DNA from: Ancylostoma caninum
Lineage: Eukaryota; Nematoda; Chromadorea; Rhabditida; Ancylostomatidae
Length of the DNA: 64,000 nucleotides
NCBI GenBank assembly: GCA_037903475.1
Contig: JBAJFG010000460.1
Span: forward strand, 62,001-126,000
Reading direction: 5' to 3'
Part shown: in pieces, positions 12,241 to 25,205 of the stretch
Position numbering within the stretch: position 1 is the stretch's first letter
Layout: every line of letters begins with the position of its first letter
Notes under the pieces: model-generated
Seen by the model: only the letters and a program-made list of their open reading frames with translations
The model's database searches: none
Told to the model about the DNA's origin: nothing
Made by a program: the position numbers and the translations under genes

Positions 12241-14577
12241 TTTGAGGACACCAATCGGTAATATTTTATGGCAAGTTCCAAACCTTCTGTGGAAATCACA
12301 CCACTTTTCAACATTGTGAATGGCGCCTTAATTTTGTTGGTCGAATTACTAGAGAGGCGAAGAACTCGCAGAGGAATTTTCAATTGCGCATTAGTATGTA
12401 GCGCAAGTCTGGCTCTAACAGAGCGCCGTTTATCAGTCCACAAAATTCTCTATCATGCGAGAACCGATTTGCCAAATGCAGTGACCTCCAGCACTGTCCG
12501 ACTCAACTGCTTGCCTCATCGTCCACGGCTTACTGGACCAGCGGAGTCAAGCTCTTTCTGTAAAAACAGCAAAAGTCCATGCACTGTTGTTGTGCATACC
12601 TAGATTGTTATCCGTTGTTGTCCGATTTTTTTATAAACTTCTTTGTCGAAACTTTCAAAACAGCGGAAACTTACGTAACAACCTAATAAAACGGACTATA
12701 TATGTACATTGTTCGAAAATCTCCCCTTGTTGAACGATGTCAGGCAATGTTAACTACATCAAGATTTATCCCATTTCGTTCGAGAAATTCCTCTGCTCCA
12801 GATGAAGGGGAACCTTTGAATCTTCCGGGGAACGTTCACGAATTTAGCCATGGAAGACGTGAGAATTCGGTGAAACGAAAGTACAAGGAAATGAAACTAT
12901 AAGCGATTAGGGCTGATTCTACTGTGTTATCATTTGAGGGCTTCTTTATTGCATGTGGATTATGTAATCTTGCCTGTTTACTGCATGGCATGATCATGTA
13001 ATCTTCTTTTCTTCACTGGAATCTGCTAAGTATACTTAGGACCCTCCTATATAAAATCAAATGAAAGCGACCTAATTCAACAGAGCCAATGAATTAGGAA
13101 TTCAAATATTCAAAAAGAGAGAATCTAACAATACTTCCTAACTTCCAATACGGCTGCGACTCTAACTCTTTTCGGAGTACCCGGAATTATAACTTATTCG
13201 AAATCGAAAATTCGATTTCAGGACAAAAACCGTTCGATGATTCGTCGAGTTCGTTTGATAGTACTTGGTCCCAATTCCACCGCAAAATAATGGTTATAAC
13301 CAGACAGCCTCGTTTTTGCCAGGATGGGCAATATTGCACATAATTCCCCATGAAGAGACAATCTGATAGATTGATTGAAGTCTTTTTTTCCCCTGGGACG
13401 GCCATTCTGTTCTAGGCACGTGAGTATCACAAGTGCAAGCGCACTTTTTAATAGCGGCAATCCGTGGTAGTGCAGGAAGAATGTTTGAAAAGTGATCTGT
13501 TGCCGATTTCCGAACGTCGTGGAGAGTCTACCGGTGTAAAGGAAGTGGTGCTCATGTCACATACTAGAAAGATGGGCATGCGAAGAACAAGTGGGAACGA
13601 TAGAATGAGGTATCAACTAGAAATTCAGAAGCAGAAGCCATGAACGTTTGGGGTGCCAGCGGGTGCCTCACTTGGCCTGGCTGGAGAGCCAACCTGATTA
13701 AGGATTGATATCCCTCACTATTTTCCTAATACTTGACTTCAATTCCTGGTTCGGTTCACTTTGAGATGGTTTTGCTTGAGAGTTTAGCTGCATCAGTCAT
13801 GGCGCGGAGGCGTCATTGGAAAGGTGAATGATTTCATACCCACGGGTATTATTACACAGGAGTAGTGGCTAGGTATGCAAATATACACAACGTCATGTAT
13901 GGGTAACATTGATGGGTGCCAGGTAAAGGATAGATTTGGGTACGTTAATACAACTACGTACCATGGCCTGGGTGAATCATTGAGATTACCCAGGGCAGAC
14001 GTGTTGACGCCAGCGTTAACGGTGGGTAAAGTTGTGCGGCATGAAAACGCGTTCTCTATGTAATCTCAACGATGTATGGAGCATCATATGCTGGTTATCC
14101 TGCTCATGTATTCCAGAAACTCACAACCTTTCCGGATACAATAATGCATCTAATCAAAAGTCCTCTTCAATGAAAGTGGTCCTACCTGGCTCCTTTTTCC
14201 TTCTTCCAATCGTCTTATGGGAAACAGAGCTCCGCACATTCCTGAAAGGATGTCGACCCGACCGGTGAATACTGGGAATCACAACTGGTTCATTCTCTTA
14301 CATGTCACTTTCAATTTACTTCACGGTTGTTTGTTGTTTGTTCCAAAGGGTTTGCAGGAAATGTTCTGTGAACGAAAAAGAAAAGAATGCATGGGAAAAA
14401 GGAGTCCAATTCTGCAAACGTCCATAAAACAAAAAATGAAAAATGCATAGGATATTCGAACGTCGTGGGGAGGAACACAGTGGACTGATATCAAAAGATG
14501 TTTAACCCTTAGTACTTTGAAGTTAACAAATTCATTAAAAAAAAGGAAAAGTGTTCTTTAGCCCCTCGCGTCTTGTC

Positions 14578-14680
14578 TATTTATTTATTCATTTATTTAT
14601 TTGCACTTCACGGTGCCAAGAGCACAACGCTACCCTTCAGAAAGAGGGTAACAAAGAAAAGTGATAATTACCAAGAAGGT
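14578..14680 (-). mobile_element. CR1-like 3' end fragment
   Basis: (TAAA)n-type tail 14578-14606, preceded in minus orientation by GGCACCGTGAAGTGC, comparable to GCGCACCTATGTGGTG of the long element. Confidence 0.4.
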
Positions 14681-16763
14681 TCCTGGAAGTTTCTTTGAGA
14701 AAAGAAAGTTTATGTTATTGTTTATGTTGTTGTTATCCAATTTCGCCTTGGTTGAAAGCCTACATGGGAGCTTCCATTTTCCTATTCCCAGGTTGGAAAG
14801 CGCCTTGGCAGCGCAACTGGTCGTATAAATGAAATTGAGCTCTGCATCGCCTGTGATAGCGTGAAAATGAGAAATCCCCAGAGATGGAAAAGGGCTCGGA
14901 GCCTTCCAGTTCAGCAGAGATGCAAATTAGCAACAAAAAAATTCAAAAAATTTTCTTGAACGGCCCCAATACAGCTCTGCTGCTGCAAAGTCTTTTGTCC
15001 GACCATGGCATTTCCTCCTCAAAGATCAGGTCTTTTTGTTTGCTATCTCATATGTTATTTCCATTGTTATTAAGAGTGGAGAGTGGAGTGCAGTGGAAGA
15101 GGTAGGTTTTTCCTCGTAATGAGTTCTTTCTCCATGTTGTTTTCGTGGCAATAGGGCTCCCTTTAATTACTTGCGAGTAATATATAGGGAAAGGCTTATA
15201 GTCTTAGCCCATGTGTTTGAGTATAAGGGATATAGTAGTAAACTGCGGCTGGATCGTTGTTTACATACCCCACTTAGGACTGAATAAGTTGCTAAAATAG
15301 GAAGTTCAGTAAATATCCAATAACGAGTAAGTCGAAAAATCGGAAATTTGGAAAAAAAGAGGACCCTCCAGTCTTGAAGATGGAACAGTTGAGAGTCTCT
15401 TTGCTTGTTGAATGTTTGAATTTTCGAGTCCTGTTCCTATTCGAATGATTATTCGAATTTCTAATCCCAGGGGTCATTAGGCTCAAGATCCATGCTTTAG
15501 AGAAAGTATTCGCTTGAATGCTGATTAGTGATCGAAAACATGCCATCAAGCGACAGATTTGTATGGATATAGGAATGTGCGGTAGTAGAGTATAGGTACC
15601 CGCAACATGAGAAGACAGCCTGAGAATTGGCCGGCTGCATACTAGGGATTCGGCGACCAAACATCAATTGTGAAGGTTCTCGGAATACATCAAAGCTTGT
15701 TGACCGTCTAGACAACCATATTTTCTGCGCCTTCAAGTAGTACTTCGCCATTTCCAGGAAAAAGCCCGCGCAATTACCTGGAAAACACCATGACACAATA
15801 GCACTTTTTCCCACGGCTTGTTTGTTTGGTCGTAGCCGGAAGTGACAGTGTTTTTCAGCGAAACGGCAGCAAACAAAAATATGCAAAGTATGTACTCAGT
15901 AGCAGATGGTAAAGTGTGGATAGTAAAGCTGACTGCTTTACGGCAAACACACACGTACACACACACACATGGCTCAAGCAGCAGCGGAAGCATCAACAAC
16001 AGCACGCGGCGGTAAGGTCGTGGCGTCGTTGTCGTTCGCTGGAGTGTCGTCAGGGCTTACGCAGCCGATCAATCTCCCCCGGCAACGCCTCCGAATGCGG
16101 GAGTCACATGAATAGCGCTCGAGATCCCATTACGACACACACTCGCACACCTGATTACTATGCGTTGATTGCAGGCACTGTGTTTTTGTCACTCCACCGT
16201 AAATGTTTTCCGCCGACTCCTCGAAAGTCGCAACAGTCCGCGCTCGCCACTACGACATAATCTGTGATCCGCTCTCTCCCTTCGCTTGACATAGCCCACC
16301 ACGAGTAATCACATGCTTATCTGCCCACTTGATGGTGGAAATTAGCAGGAAACCCAGTTTACGGAGAGATTCAGCCGTTTTTCGTCAACACTCGCAGTGT
16401 CTCGTGCACGGGAGAACCACTGATACGTGCGAGAGTGATGCAATTTTCTGTTTTGCCGCTGCTTTGTGCATTATGGGAGTTTAAGTGATTCACAATGGCA
16501 TGAATATTCGAAAAAGGAAAGTGTATACATAAGACAAAATGTGCAAATCGGTGACCATCTGTTCAAATGGAAATACAGCAGCACGAATACAAACAATCAT
16601 TGAATGTGAGAATAGAAATTTGATGAAAGGGAATAATGGAAGCGGATTCTCAAATTAGTTTTTTTTCGGGGCGAGGAGAGAGAACTAGAGAGGGAAAGAA
16701 AAAATGATACACATTTTCATGCGGAGGCGCCGGAGACCCGCTTTTAAACCCCTTCCTTCTGAA

Positions 16764-16912
16764 TAGTTCGGGGTGCACGCTGGGACAACTACCACAAGGA
16801 GTTGCACTCCGGACTCGTTCGAGACCAACGATCGATATCATTGCTGCCACCCATGCCGTGCCGCAACTCCGCAACTCGTTGTGGTAGCTGTCGCAACCGG
16901 CGACCCGAACTC
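16764..16912. repeat. Short hairpin element
   Basis: Arms about 48 nt: AGTTCGGGGTGCACGCTGGG... and the complement of the right side, both with ACAACTACCACAAGGAGTTG-like sequence, loop about 48 nt. Open frames at 16773-17047 cross it. Confidence 0.5.
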
Positions 16913-18494
16913 TCCAAAAACAGGGGATTCAAATAGGTGTTTTTTGACGTTTCTGTGAGTAAATATGTGTACCATAGTGAGCGACATCGTCTGAAGATTC
17001 CCATGACGTTGAAACATCAAAATATGCATAGGTATTGCAACTTCCACATTTTAACCAAATAATGCTGAGCCCTTATGCATCATTGAAATTACTCATGGTA
17101 AAACCAGTTGACGTGCCTAAGTTTACCATTTATCTGATGCCAATCGATATTTTTACCAATATGTGACTTTGTCAGTGTTCAGCTGCTACCGTTCGGGTAG
17201 TCATACCCATAGTGATGAGATTACCCATATGTCCAATGATGAAACCGGGCTCCCCTATTTCTCAGTGAATAGAAGGTTCTGGGTAAATTGTTAGGTATCA
17301 CCAAGACTATCCGGAAGAAACTCGATGGTGAATGTCCGTCCAATCCTTTATTTAAATAGTAGGTATGATAATAGAGAGTAAATGCAGGAAGTAAAACGTC
17401 TATATGTATAGGAGTTCACGGATTACAGAATACACTAGTGCGCTTTGACAGGATCTTCACCAAAAAATTCGATTTAATTAAGTGGGATTCTTTAATCAAT
17501 TGACAATCACAAGCATGACATGAACTCGTTAAAAAAAAAACAGGCAAGACGGTATCATGCTACAGTGCTTGTTCAGTGTTCTCATTTCCTTTTTTTTCGA
17601 GAAGTGATTAAAACAAAAACAGAACAGGTGTCTATGGTACAGGGTAATCTCGTCAAGACGATCTTTCTTTTTTAAGAGTTTTTGTTTAAGCGCCGCCTTA
17701 CTGAGACAAATACCTCAGTGCTCCAAAATGGAAACAAAAGTTCACTTATACTCAACAATGGCGCAATTTGCACGGTACCTGCACATTCTATCAACATCAA
17801 TGAACAAATTTTGTTTGGGTAACGGTGGCAGTGGAGCGTGAAAACTATTATGAGTTCCTGTTATGGCTCTTTCTCAGTTGTAAGCTTTCGTTTCATGCAT
17901 TAACCTTTTATGGAAACACAGCAACGAATTTTCTCTGAATGCTATGAGTGATTCCTTGAATTCCCATTCTTGGGCAATGAGTAGTGTTCTGAATTCTGAA
18001 GCTTATTGTGATAAAACTCGATTTTTTAAATTTAACTTTTCTTTTTTCTTAGTTTTTTTTTGTAATACTCGGAGACCATGCAAGAGATATTTTTAGAGAT
18101 AGAGAACGAATAAATTGAGGCTGCTGCCGCAATTCATGGTATGTGTTGAATCGCTGAAGGGCGACAGACCCACGATGCGCCGCCCACAATCGATACATAT
18201 CAAAACAATAGCAGCGGTGATTGCCGCTACAGAAACGGCTCGGAATGTGGCAGTGGGGTAATAGCACGAGTAAACAATTTGAAATGTAACTTGAACATCG
18301 TCAATTTTATGGTTAGAATAGCATACCAGGTCTAAGGTATTTAATAAAGCAGTAATATACATAGCAGGATCGAATAACTTGTTCTATGAACTCGAATTCG
18401 AATGTTTGAGGACGAACGAGTCAAGTGATTGTTCAAAAAATTCTCCGCACTGAAGTTAAAATCTTCCGCTACATTCTAGCCGCTCGTTGTTTTT

Positions 18495-18552
18495 TCATGT
18501 GCACACCTTTGCGGTGTATTAGGTAAATAAATTAAATAAATAAATAAATTTG
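18495..18552 (+). mobile_element. CR1-like 3' end fragment, plus orientation
   Basis: GTGCACACCTTTGCGGTGTA then TTAGGTAAATAAATTAAATAAA, closely matching the 3' terminus of the 52.3 kb element (GCGCACCTATGTGGTGTACT then GAGTAAATAAATAAA). Confidence 0.6.
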
Positions 18553-20161
18553 CGTGAGTATCCTGGAGAAACAGAGAGCTCCAGTTGCACAGGGCTCTTT
18601 TACAATTGATTTTTCCAATCAGTCCTTAAATTATTCATTGAATTAGTTACATCTATTCGGTTCCGAGCATAGTAATTGAAAATGGGCTCAAACATGCAAA
18701 ACGATATCATTAGGGCAACACATCTAGAGAGATAAGGGAACACTGAGCGAAACGTGTGAGGAGAAGGTAAAAGAGAGATGGTAATTGAATCGGTTGAGTA
18801 ATAGGGTTCCTTAAGCAATGAAAAACCCCAAAATCTGCAATGAGCCAGAAGATCGCTGCAAAGATGTGCTGGCTATTCCAGACGGAACACAATCCAGGAA
18901 GGCATGGCGAGTCCGGAAACAAATGTTTATTGAACTGAAGGGGACAGAGAGCTCTAGCTCCGGTTTTTCTTTTCAAGATTAGGCCTCAATAGCATTTCTG
19001 TTTTGGAACAGGATGGGAAGCAGAAGTGTGGAAAATGTGCAGAATAGGGTGTTCAGCCCTAGCGAACACCATGGAAGAAAACAAGCAGCTTAGCGAGACG
19101 CAATTAGCCGAAGAGCGTTATTATGGCCCATGATCCGGGCACTTTTACTGCAAAATTTATTAGTCTAGTGGATTGCCCGCTCTAATGGATTCCAAAAATG
19201 GATTCCAGTCCGGAGCAGTCAAAACAAGGGGCTTTGCTATTTATTTAATCCCATTGCCGCTCTTAATGATAGGATGATGCTGAAGTGACAGACTGGTTTT
19301 AACGCAGATGTGTCAATATGGCTATTTCACGCGTTCCTGCTCCCCATAACTCACAACTTCATCGTTTAGAGTGTTTTCCGTGAACACAATGCATTTATGC
19401 TTCACTGCAGTCGACCATATGGACAGGAGGTGAAAAATTTATCATGCCGCATGGGCGCTGCACATTATTGCACGTTCCTGGGCAACGCAACCCCTGAACA
19501 TCTGGCTCGTCATAAAAATTCTCCCCGAACGACATCAAGTTTAAATGGCTTTCGTATGGTACTGCAAAAAAGAGGATTGAAACTCGATTTCAGAGGGTTT
19601 TCTAGTCCCTTCACTAGGGAAAACAGAGGAAATTGGATATGAGAGAAAAATTAAAGTGGGTGAAACTACAAAAAGAAGTTGAGAGTAGAGGTGTTAAGTA
19701 GGTAATCGAAGTGAAGAATTCAGAAAATGCCTCATAATCAAGAGATTCGAGAGAATTCGCCAAGAAGTACGCTATCAAGAAAGCAGGGAAAAGGGGAGGA
19801 TGTGAGAGGGGGGGGTAGGGTGGTTATGACGAGAAAAGAGATGTTCTCGCAAAAAAAAAGAAACTTGTTACCTGAACACTGGTAATAAAAATCTTTTAAA
19901 GTTTCTTTCATTCATTCCACTTTGTTTCAACTCGTTTTTATTAATTCCTTATCCAAACTTTCTATTTGGAATCAGAATCATTTATTAGCCAATAACTAAT
20001 AGAACCTTAGTGCACAACGGAGTGGATCAACTACTATTGACATGAAAAGGAAATAGGCTGTTCCGTCTAGGAAACGGGATTTATATTGGTATATTGGTAT
20101 ATTTATATTGGTCTCCAACAATTTCCTGGAAATCCTCATAAACTAATTGAAGAGATGAACA

Positions 20162-20521
20162 GTGGGAAAAGTGTTATTTGGAATGAATCTTCGGAATTTA
20201 AAGATGAAAAGAAATGGTCATCTATTATCTGAGATGGTTTTTTCCGCGAACACCAATAACCGTCACAAACCCGAACTGCCGCTGCCAGTGAGATCTGTGC
20301 TCTTATATCTGGAATTGGGATTTCATGCAAAAACAGAACCCCTCCCAAAACATATTTTCATTTCCAGAAAACGATTCATGAAAGGAATGTTTGCGCCGAT
20401 GATTTATGGACTGGAGATTGAAAAGGTTTCTGTTTACTGTGATGCATTTCATGATAGAGCTACGTATATAAAAGTAGGAAAAAAATTGCTCAAATATGTG
20501 AGGGGACACAAATACGCATAG
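20162..20521 (+). CDS. Open frame of 119 codons, possible terminal exon
   Basis: The second half follows an acceptor (TTTTCATTTCCAG, ending near 20368) and reads RFMKGMFAPMIYGLEIEKV to VRGHKYA and TAG. The first half contains ATG GGA-type starts but no clear signals. Just upstream (19970-20030) there is a minus-oriented AATAAATGATTCTGATTCC motif typical of a non-LTR 3' end, so the whole stretch may be retrotransposon debris. No family recognised. Confidence 0.2.
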   Translation: MGKVLFGMNLRNLKMKRNGHLLSEMVFSANTNNRHKPELPLPVRSVLLYLELGFHAKTEPLPKHIFISRKRFMKGMFAPMIYGLEIEKVSVYCDAFHDRATYIKVGKKLLKYVRGHKYA

Positions 20522-21232
20522 AAACTTCGAAGAGATATGAATCATAGGAGTAGGAAGAACGGGACAAGCTGCGTGAAATTAATTTAAGGGTTTGTCAAGG
20601 TTATGGACATGGCATCACGAATGATCAGGGTGGAAAATTTCAAGGTACTGTACTTTGTTAATTTTACATCTCTAGCCAGAATAATTATGAACTTGGGCTT
20701 TCGGCTCCCGTATGCCACGCTTCGTAGATGACTAGTACCAGAATTCTTTCCAAACCTCGCAATTGCGGAGCACCTGAACGATTGGGCCAACGAAACAATA
20801 CATATGTATGCTGGTAGTGAAGATTGTGGACTACTAACACAGGAGGACGAACATGTTATGGCTTTCCAATAGATTATCTCTCTTTTCAAGGAAATTTGCT
20901 TCGAAAAAGTGGGACAAATTTCAGAACCACTAGTTGATTAAATTTCAATAGAAGTATGAGGAATAAAACTAAATTATTAAGATTTCTCCGTTTTCCTGTT
21001 GGGCTTCACTTTCTTTTCTCGTAGATCATGACTCACCCAACGGCAGAAAAATAAATAAGTGAACAAATGAATTAGCAATCCATGTACTTCTCTGGGAAAA
21101 AGTAGCTGGCCACCTGAATTTTTGAAGGATATGGGAAAGGTGTGAGCAACCTTCAGTATAAATAATTAGTAAATGTACAGTAATGTTATGTTGGTTCAAA
21201 AGTCTTGCACGACCACAAACACACTTTTTTTG

Positions 21233-21420
21233 AAACAATCATAACATTATTGCTCATGAATAGGAACCGGTCTGCCAATTTTTATAGTGGAAAAGTATTA
21301 GAACATTTTACCACATTGTATCAGCAAAAAAATTCTACTGGAGGCAGAAAAATTCTGGGTGGAAATATATATTGGTGCGAAGTTTTCGGACCACTTAATA
21401 GAAATATTCAAATGGTTCGA
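21233..21420 (+). repeat. Dispersed repeat, copy 1
   Basis: AATCATAACATTATTGCTCA and TGCCAATTTTTATAG, ACATTTTACCACATT recur in the same order at 26481-26650, roughly 65-70 percent alike by eye. Function unknown. Confidence 0.5.
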
Positions 21421-21839
21421 GGCCGGAGTTACGTAACTGCATAAACAAATAAGTAAATAATTTTCTGAGAAGCTTACCCTGATGGAACAATCATATCTAA
21501 GAGGTGTCTAGTACTTGTGAGCGACACCCGTCTGGCTCACAGCTGCTGACTACAAGTTGCGGATGTCATTGGCGCCAGCTACTAATGAATAAACAACCGT
21601 GGGGCTTCGGACCAAACGCTAACGATCCAGTATTCATTGGATCTCAACGCTAACATTGTGGATACAAATGCAGACTCAATTATTCACCGCTGCTGATCAA
21701 AGAGCAGCGGAGCATAGTGAAGCCGCTTGAAACCACACAACAACAACAATCGCGCACATGCTGCTTGGGGTTTAATGCGAGAGATCGCGCCGGAGAGATT
21801 GCGTTGTACTTTCGGGAGCACAGATTATACCGGAAGATA

Positions 21840-22792
21840 CAGGGTGCGTGAAAAGTATTGACCGCCTTTTGTGATACATGAATTATATCGAAAATCGGAA
21901 CTGAATAGAAGAACAAGTGTGACCATTCTGTTGCCTAGAATCTCGAGAACAGTGTAAAACTAAGACACACATTTATTCAATCCGTTTTATCTCGATTTTT
22001 TCCAGTTGTCAACAGACAAGACGGAAGAAGGCTTCACTACTGCTATGCAAGTAGTCCTCTTTGACTTGATTCAGAATTTTTTCTGGAAAGCTTTTGTGGA
22101 ATGAAGCAGTGCTAAGAAATAGCATATGTTAAGTCACCCACAGATCCACTAATGAAATGTACCAGCTACTTCCATCAATGCTATGATTTAACTTTGTTTC
22201 CGTATTTGTTAACGGCGCAGAGGAGGTTCCTATCATTTTTTGTGGTTCTAGCGCCAAAACCTACATACGGCTCAAAAATGGTATTCGAGGCGGGATTGCC
22301 GCAGGGAGGCGCACTGCCCGTGGGATTAATTATGGGTTTAGAAGTAGGCCGTTCATTTTCTGAGAATATTTTTCTCTGGCTCACAACGTAAAGACAGCGA
22401 AAGAGTGCTGCATTAGAAACCATTTGTGAGCTATTCAGTTCCAAGATAGTGACCACCTTGCTCCTCCATTTTCAAACCATTAGATCGTATCACATGTGCA
22501 CTTTGAAGGAGCAAGCATGTGCTACACCCTACCGCAGTACGGAGTTGCGTGTGGATGGTTCAGAAGAAACAAAGGATGAAATCAATGACGGTCCCTACGG
22601 CGCATCACTTATATCTTCCCTTGTGTTTTCCGTAGAGCTGCTCTCAAGAGTGGAGATAAAATGAGACGTGTATAGTCTCATATTGTTCGCTATATTGTTT
22701 TCTGCATGTTATGGAGGAACTCTTCACATTTACGCAAAATACTGGGGTTTTCACGAGACATTTCAAGCGGTCAATATTTTTCACGCACCCAG
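21840..22792. mobile_element. Decayed mariner-type element defined by matching ends
   Basis: Seen: CAGGGTGCGTGAAAAGTATT at 21840, preceded by TA. The inverted counterpart (GCGGTCAATATTTTTCACGC, then ACCC) ends near 22792, matching about 24 of 27 positions. Size about 950 bp, shorter than an autonomous mariner (about 1.3 kb). The two opposed open frames at 22152-22456 have no DDD/DDE-type pattern I can see. Confidence 0.5.
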
Positions 22793-23552
22793 CATGCACA
22801 TATACCCTGGAAGGCTGCACCAACAGGTTGTAAACAGGAACGAGCGGAAGTGTTGCGTAAGACCGGAAGTTCGGAAGTCGGAAATAGGGAGAAGTTCGAC
22901 ATACAAAGAAGATGTACTTAACTTATAAATATGTTGTAATGACTTACATAGGTTGTAAGAATTCCGTCGTACCCTACATGCCATGTAGAACATATCACGC
23001 AGGCGTTTCTGTGAATAACATGCAAATTAACTGCGGATTTTATGGAATCTTTATGTAAGCACATGTCAGTTCGCCTCTGGCTTGCATGAGTCGTTAACAT
23101 AGAGAAAAATTCGAACGGAGCTTGTATGGCAGGTATTCATTCATAGATTCTCTCCCCCACGCTCCCTCAAATAAGAGGCTTAAAAACGAGTCTCCCAAAA
23201 TCTCTACAGCGAATCATGTTTATATTTACATTGATTTTTCAAAGGTGTGGAGAACTTCTACTGTGCAGAAATTTAGAAGCGAAAGTGAGGCGGGGCTATG
23301 TCCTCAAGTACACACGTCCTCAAAGCACAACAACCAGAACTAGCTAAAGTGCAAAGTTTTGGTGGGTTGGTTTCTATGTATTTGTATAATATAATCTTAT
23401 TTGAAATTTTATGGTATTGAAAGGACATTAGTTACAAAAAGTTCTGTTAGCTTTGTCTGAATGCAGATTACAAATCACAAGCAGGTACTAAGGCCATCTT
23501 CTATACAACTTGTATATAATTAAGCAAATTGAATGAAAAACTGTCATTTCAG

Positions 23553-23632
23553 ACTTTGAACAGAGAAAGCTGGTTGTGCTCAGCGCGCAAATTTCCACCA
23601 CTTTGTCAAAATCACATGGTGAATTAGATCAG
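23553..23632 (+). CDS. Internal exon of an unknown gene
   Basis: Seen: acceptor ACTGTCATTTCAG and donor GATCAG|GTATGG bracket 80 nt. One frame is open throughout: two leading nucleotides, then FEQRKLVVLSAQ, then ISTTLSKSHGELDQ, ending in phase 0. The other frames are interrupted. Bracketing by two near-consensus splice sites makes this one of the better isolated exons. It could join the plus-strand terminal exon near 25.2-25.4 kb, where the sequence CCAACAG|CTGGAT would give a phase-0 entry. The segment is amphipathic and might be a coiled coil. No family recognised. Confidence 0.4.
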
Positions 23633-23652
23633 GTATGGGTAAGACAGAGAGA

Positions 23653-23990
23653 TTAGGGATTTCTCAAAACTTTTTCTAATTTTTCTAGTTCTAGTAAGTT
23701 TCTTATGCGCATGTTTCGACCTTGTAAACCAAAACAGATTGAAATCCATGTTAGTGCTGTAGGCAGGTGTTGCTCGGGGACATAGGCATGAAATTCTTGA
23801 TCAGTAGGATTTCGTCGTTTTTGTCTCACAGAAGCAAACTCGCGCAAGAATGAGCCAGAATCAGAACTTTGCCACCTAGTTGTGGGTTTACCGTGGTTTT
23901 TATTCTTCAGATAGGCTGTGTCTTCTTTTTCCTGTGAAGTACGTTGGAGATTCACTTCGGCTAAGTGTAGTTTATTTGTTTGCTATGTAC
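23653..23990 (-). CDS. Candidate terminal exon, unknown protein
   Basis: Seen: about 112 open codons on the minus strand, QTNKLHLAEVNLQRTSQEK, then KNKNHGKPTTRWQSSDSG, REFASVRQKRRNPTDQEF, ISICFGLQGRNMRIRNLL, ending EKLEKVLRNP and TAA at 23653. A possible acceptor (GTACTTCACAG) lies inside, so the exon may start nearer 23936. It is charged and Gln/Arg rich, without membrane segments. It lies tail to tail with the plus-strand exon ending at 23632. A retrotransposon-derived fragment cannot be excluded. Confidence 0.33.
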
Positions 23991-24081
23991 ATCGCGTTAC
24001 TACGTATGCTATTAATGTTCGTACGATTCGCTAAATAGTTAACAGAAAAGGATAAAGGATAAAGACATAAGAACACATTAC

Positions 24082-24192
24082 CAGAAAATTTCAGCTACTA
24101 TTTTCATTGAAAATCTGTCATTACTGTTAATTTCTTTTCTGGATTCTGACAAAGGGAGTTCAAGCACGTAAGCTGCCAGTCCAAGACGAGAC
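24082..24192 (-). CDS. Candidate internal exon next to a MITE
   Basis: Seen: from a possible acceptor GTACGTAG to donor TTTCTG|GTAATG. The open frame reads SRLGLAAYVLELPL, then SESRKEINSNDRFSMKIV, then AEIF, ending in phase 2. It could feed the minus-strand frame at 23.65-23.99 kb, though the simple junctions do not match in phase, so a part is missing or the assignment is wrong. Its upstream border lies only 6 nt from the TA target duplication of the element at 24200. Confidence 0.27.
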
Positions 24193-24199
24193 CTACGTA

Positions 24200-24455
24200 C
24201 AGTGAACGGCAATGGTGGTGGCCCATTCGCGGCCTCGACAAGGACGCAGCGCGACCGCGCCACGCGCGCCGGGATCGGTGTCGCTACCGCCGGAATGCCA
24301 TTCCTAGGGTCTTTTCTTCCCGATTTGCTCGAAAATCCTTAAAATCGAGGAGAACAGTTACTAGAAATTACATAAAAGCAGCAGAATACAAAGGTTACGG
24401 CGAGCGCGGCGTCCTTCTCGAGGCCGCAGATGGGCCAACGCTATTGCGTCCAATG
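24200..24455. mobile_element. 256-bp TA-flanked MITE, family copy 1
   Basis: Seen: tips CAGTGAACGGCAATGGTGG (left) and CATTGGACGCAATAGCG (right, complemented), continuing into TGGCCCA, GCGGCCTCGA and AAGGACGC on both sides. TA at 24198-24199 and 24456-24457. A related copy lies at 42652. GC-rich arms, AT-rich centre. Confidence 0.7.
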
Positions 24456-25022
24456 TATATGGTTAGAATGCTTGTCCAACATAATGTCACAAGCTCTACT
24501 TGAAATCTGCTAAATGGTTTACGGAAGCTCAGAATCCCCTCATGGATGATTCCCAGCCACGGCGACGAGGGAAGGATACTTCAGAATTGTGACAGAAAAG
24601 TGGCAGCTTCATGCAAAATCATGTTGAAAATCGTAATCAGCTTCTGGATATATCCCTCGATACGAAAACTGAGAAGACTCCGCGACATACCTGAACTACC
24701 TTATGTCAACTGTTTCGCTGTAACTGCGCACCATACATACACATGCACTGCCCTGTCACGTGCTCTTGCAAAAAAAAAAAACAGACGTAACTTCTGACAG
24801 AGACGAGATTCGTGAGAGGTAAAAATAAAAACTGATATGAAAGCTGCTGTCGCGAGCTGCCCAACGCGGTCCCCAAATCGCAACGGAAAGTGTAGAAGGT
24901 AAGCCACACTTCCGTAGTATCCTCCCCTTGCTAGAATATTCAAATGTGGAATTGTGAGCTTCTGCAAACCATTTAGCAGGTAGAGCCTGTAACAAATGAT
25001 TGACAAGCATTCTAACCATATA
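24456..25022. mobile_element. Inverted-repeat element abutting the preceding MITE
   Basis: Seen: left arm TATATGGTTAGAATGCTTGT (24456 on) and right arm ending ACAAGCATTCTAACCATATA (25022). Similarity extends about 85 nt and, with gaps, to roughly 140 nt. The first bases coincide with the TA duplication of the MITE at 24200-24455, so one inserted at the edge of the other. The minus-strand open frame at 24756-25019 is inside it. Confidence 0.6.
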
Positions 25023-25205
25023 GGTCTCGTAGCTTAAGTGCGTGCACTTACCCTGTAAGTAAATTAAAATAACAGAAGAGCGATTCCGAGTCTACCAAAG
25101 TTGAACAGTCTCAACTATGGTGATGGGTGAAAGAAGGCGATTTTTTTTGTTTGCAAACGTGAAAAAACGTGAGATTCCAGAGAAACAAGCGGCATCAGTG
25201 AACAG

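Larger units (their letters stand above)
12620..19960. other. Mostly empty stretch with scattered repeats
   Basis: Apart from the tails at 14.6 and 18.5 kb and the hairpin at 16.8 kb, I see a (CA)n run (15947-15969) and a G8 tract (19808-19815). A plus frame at 14884-15105 (MEKGSEPSSSAEMQIS onward) and a minus stretch after TCTTTTTTGCAG at about 19567 are possible exons but unsupported. Confidence 0.35.

Noticed and set aside
22152..22456. Opposed frames with GLPQGGALPVGL or its antisense
   Set aside because: Briefly resembles the RT motif G-PQG, but lacks other RT motifs and lies inside a mariner-type element; both strands are equally open.
25020..25060. tRNA gene suggested by GGTCTCGTAGCTTAAG
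   Set aside because: No matching box B or closing stems downstream; a search for GGTTCGANNCC in the window found no convincing tRNA outside the SINE-like units.
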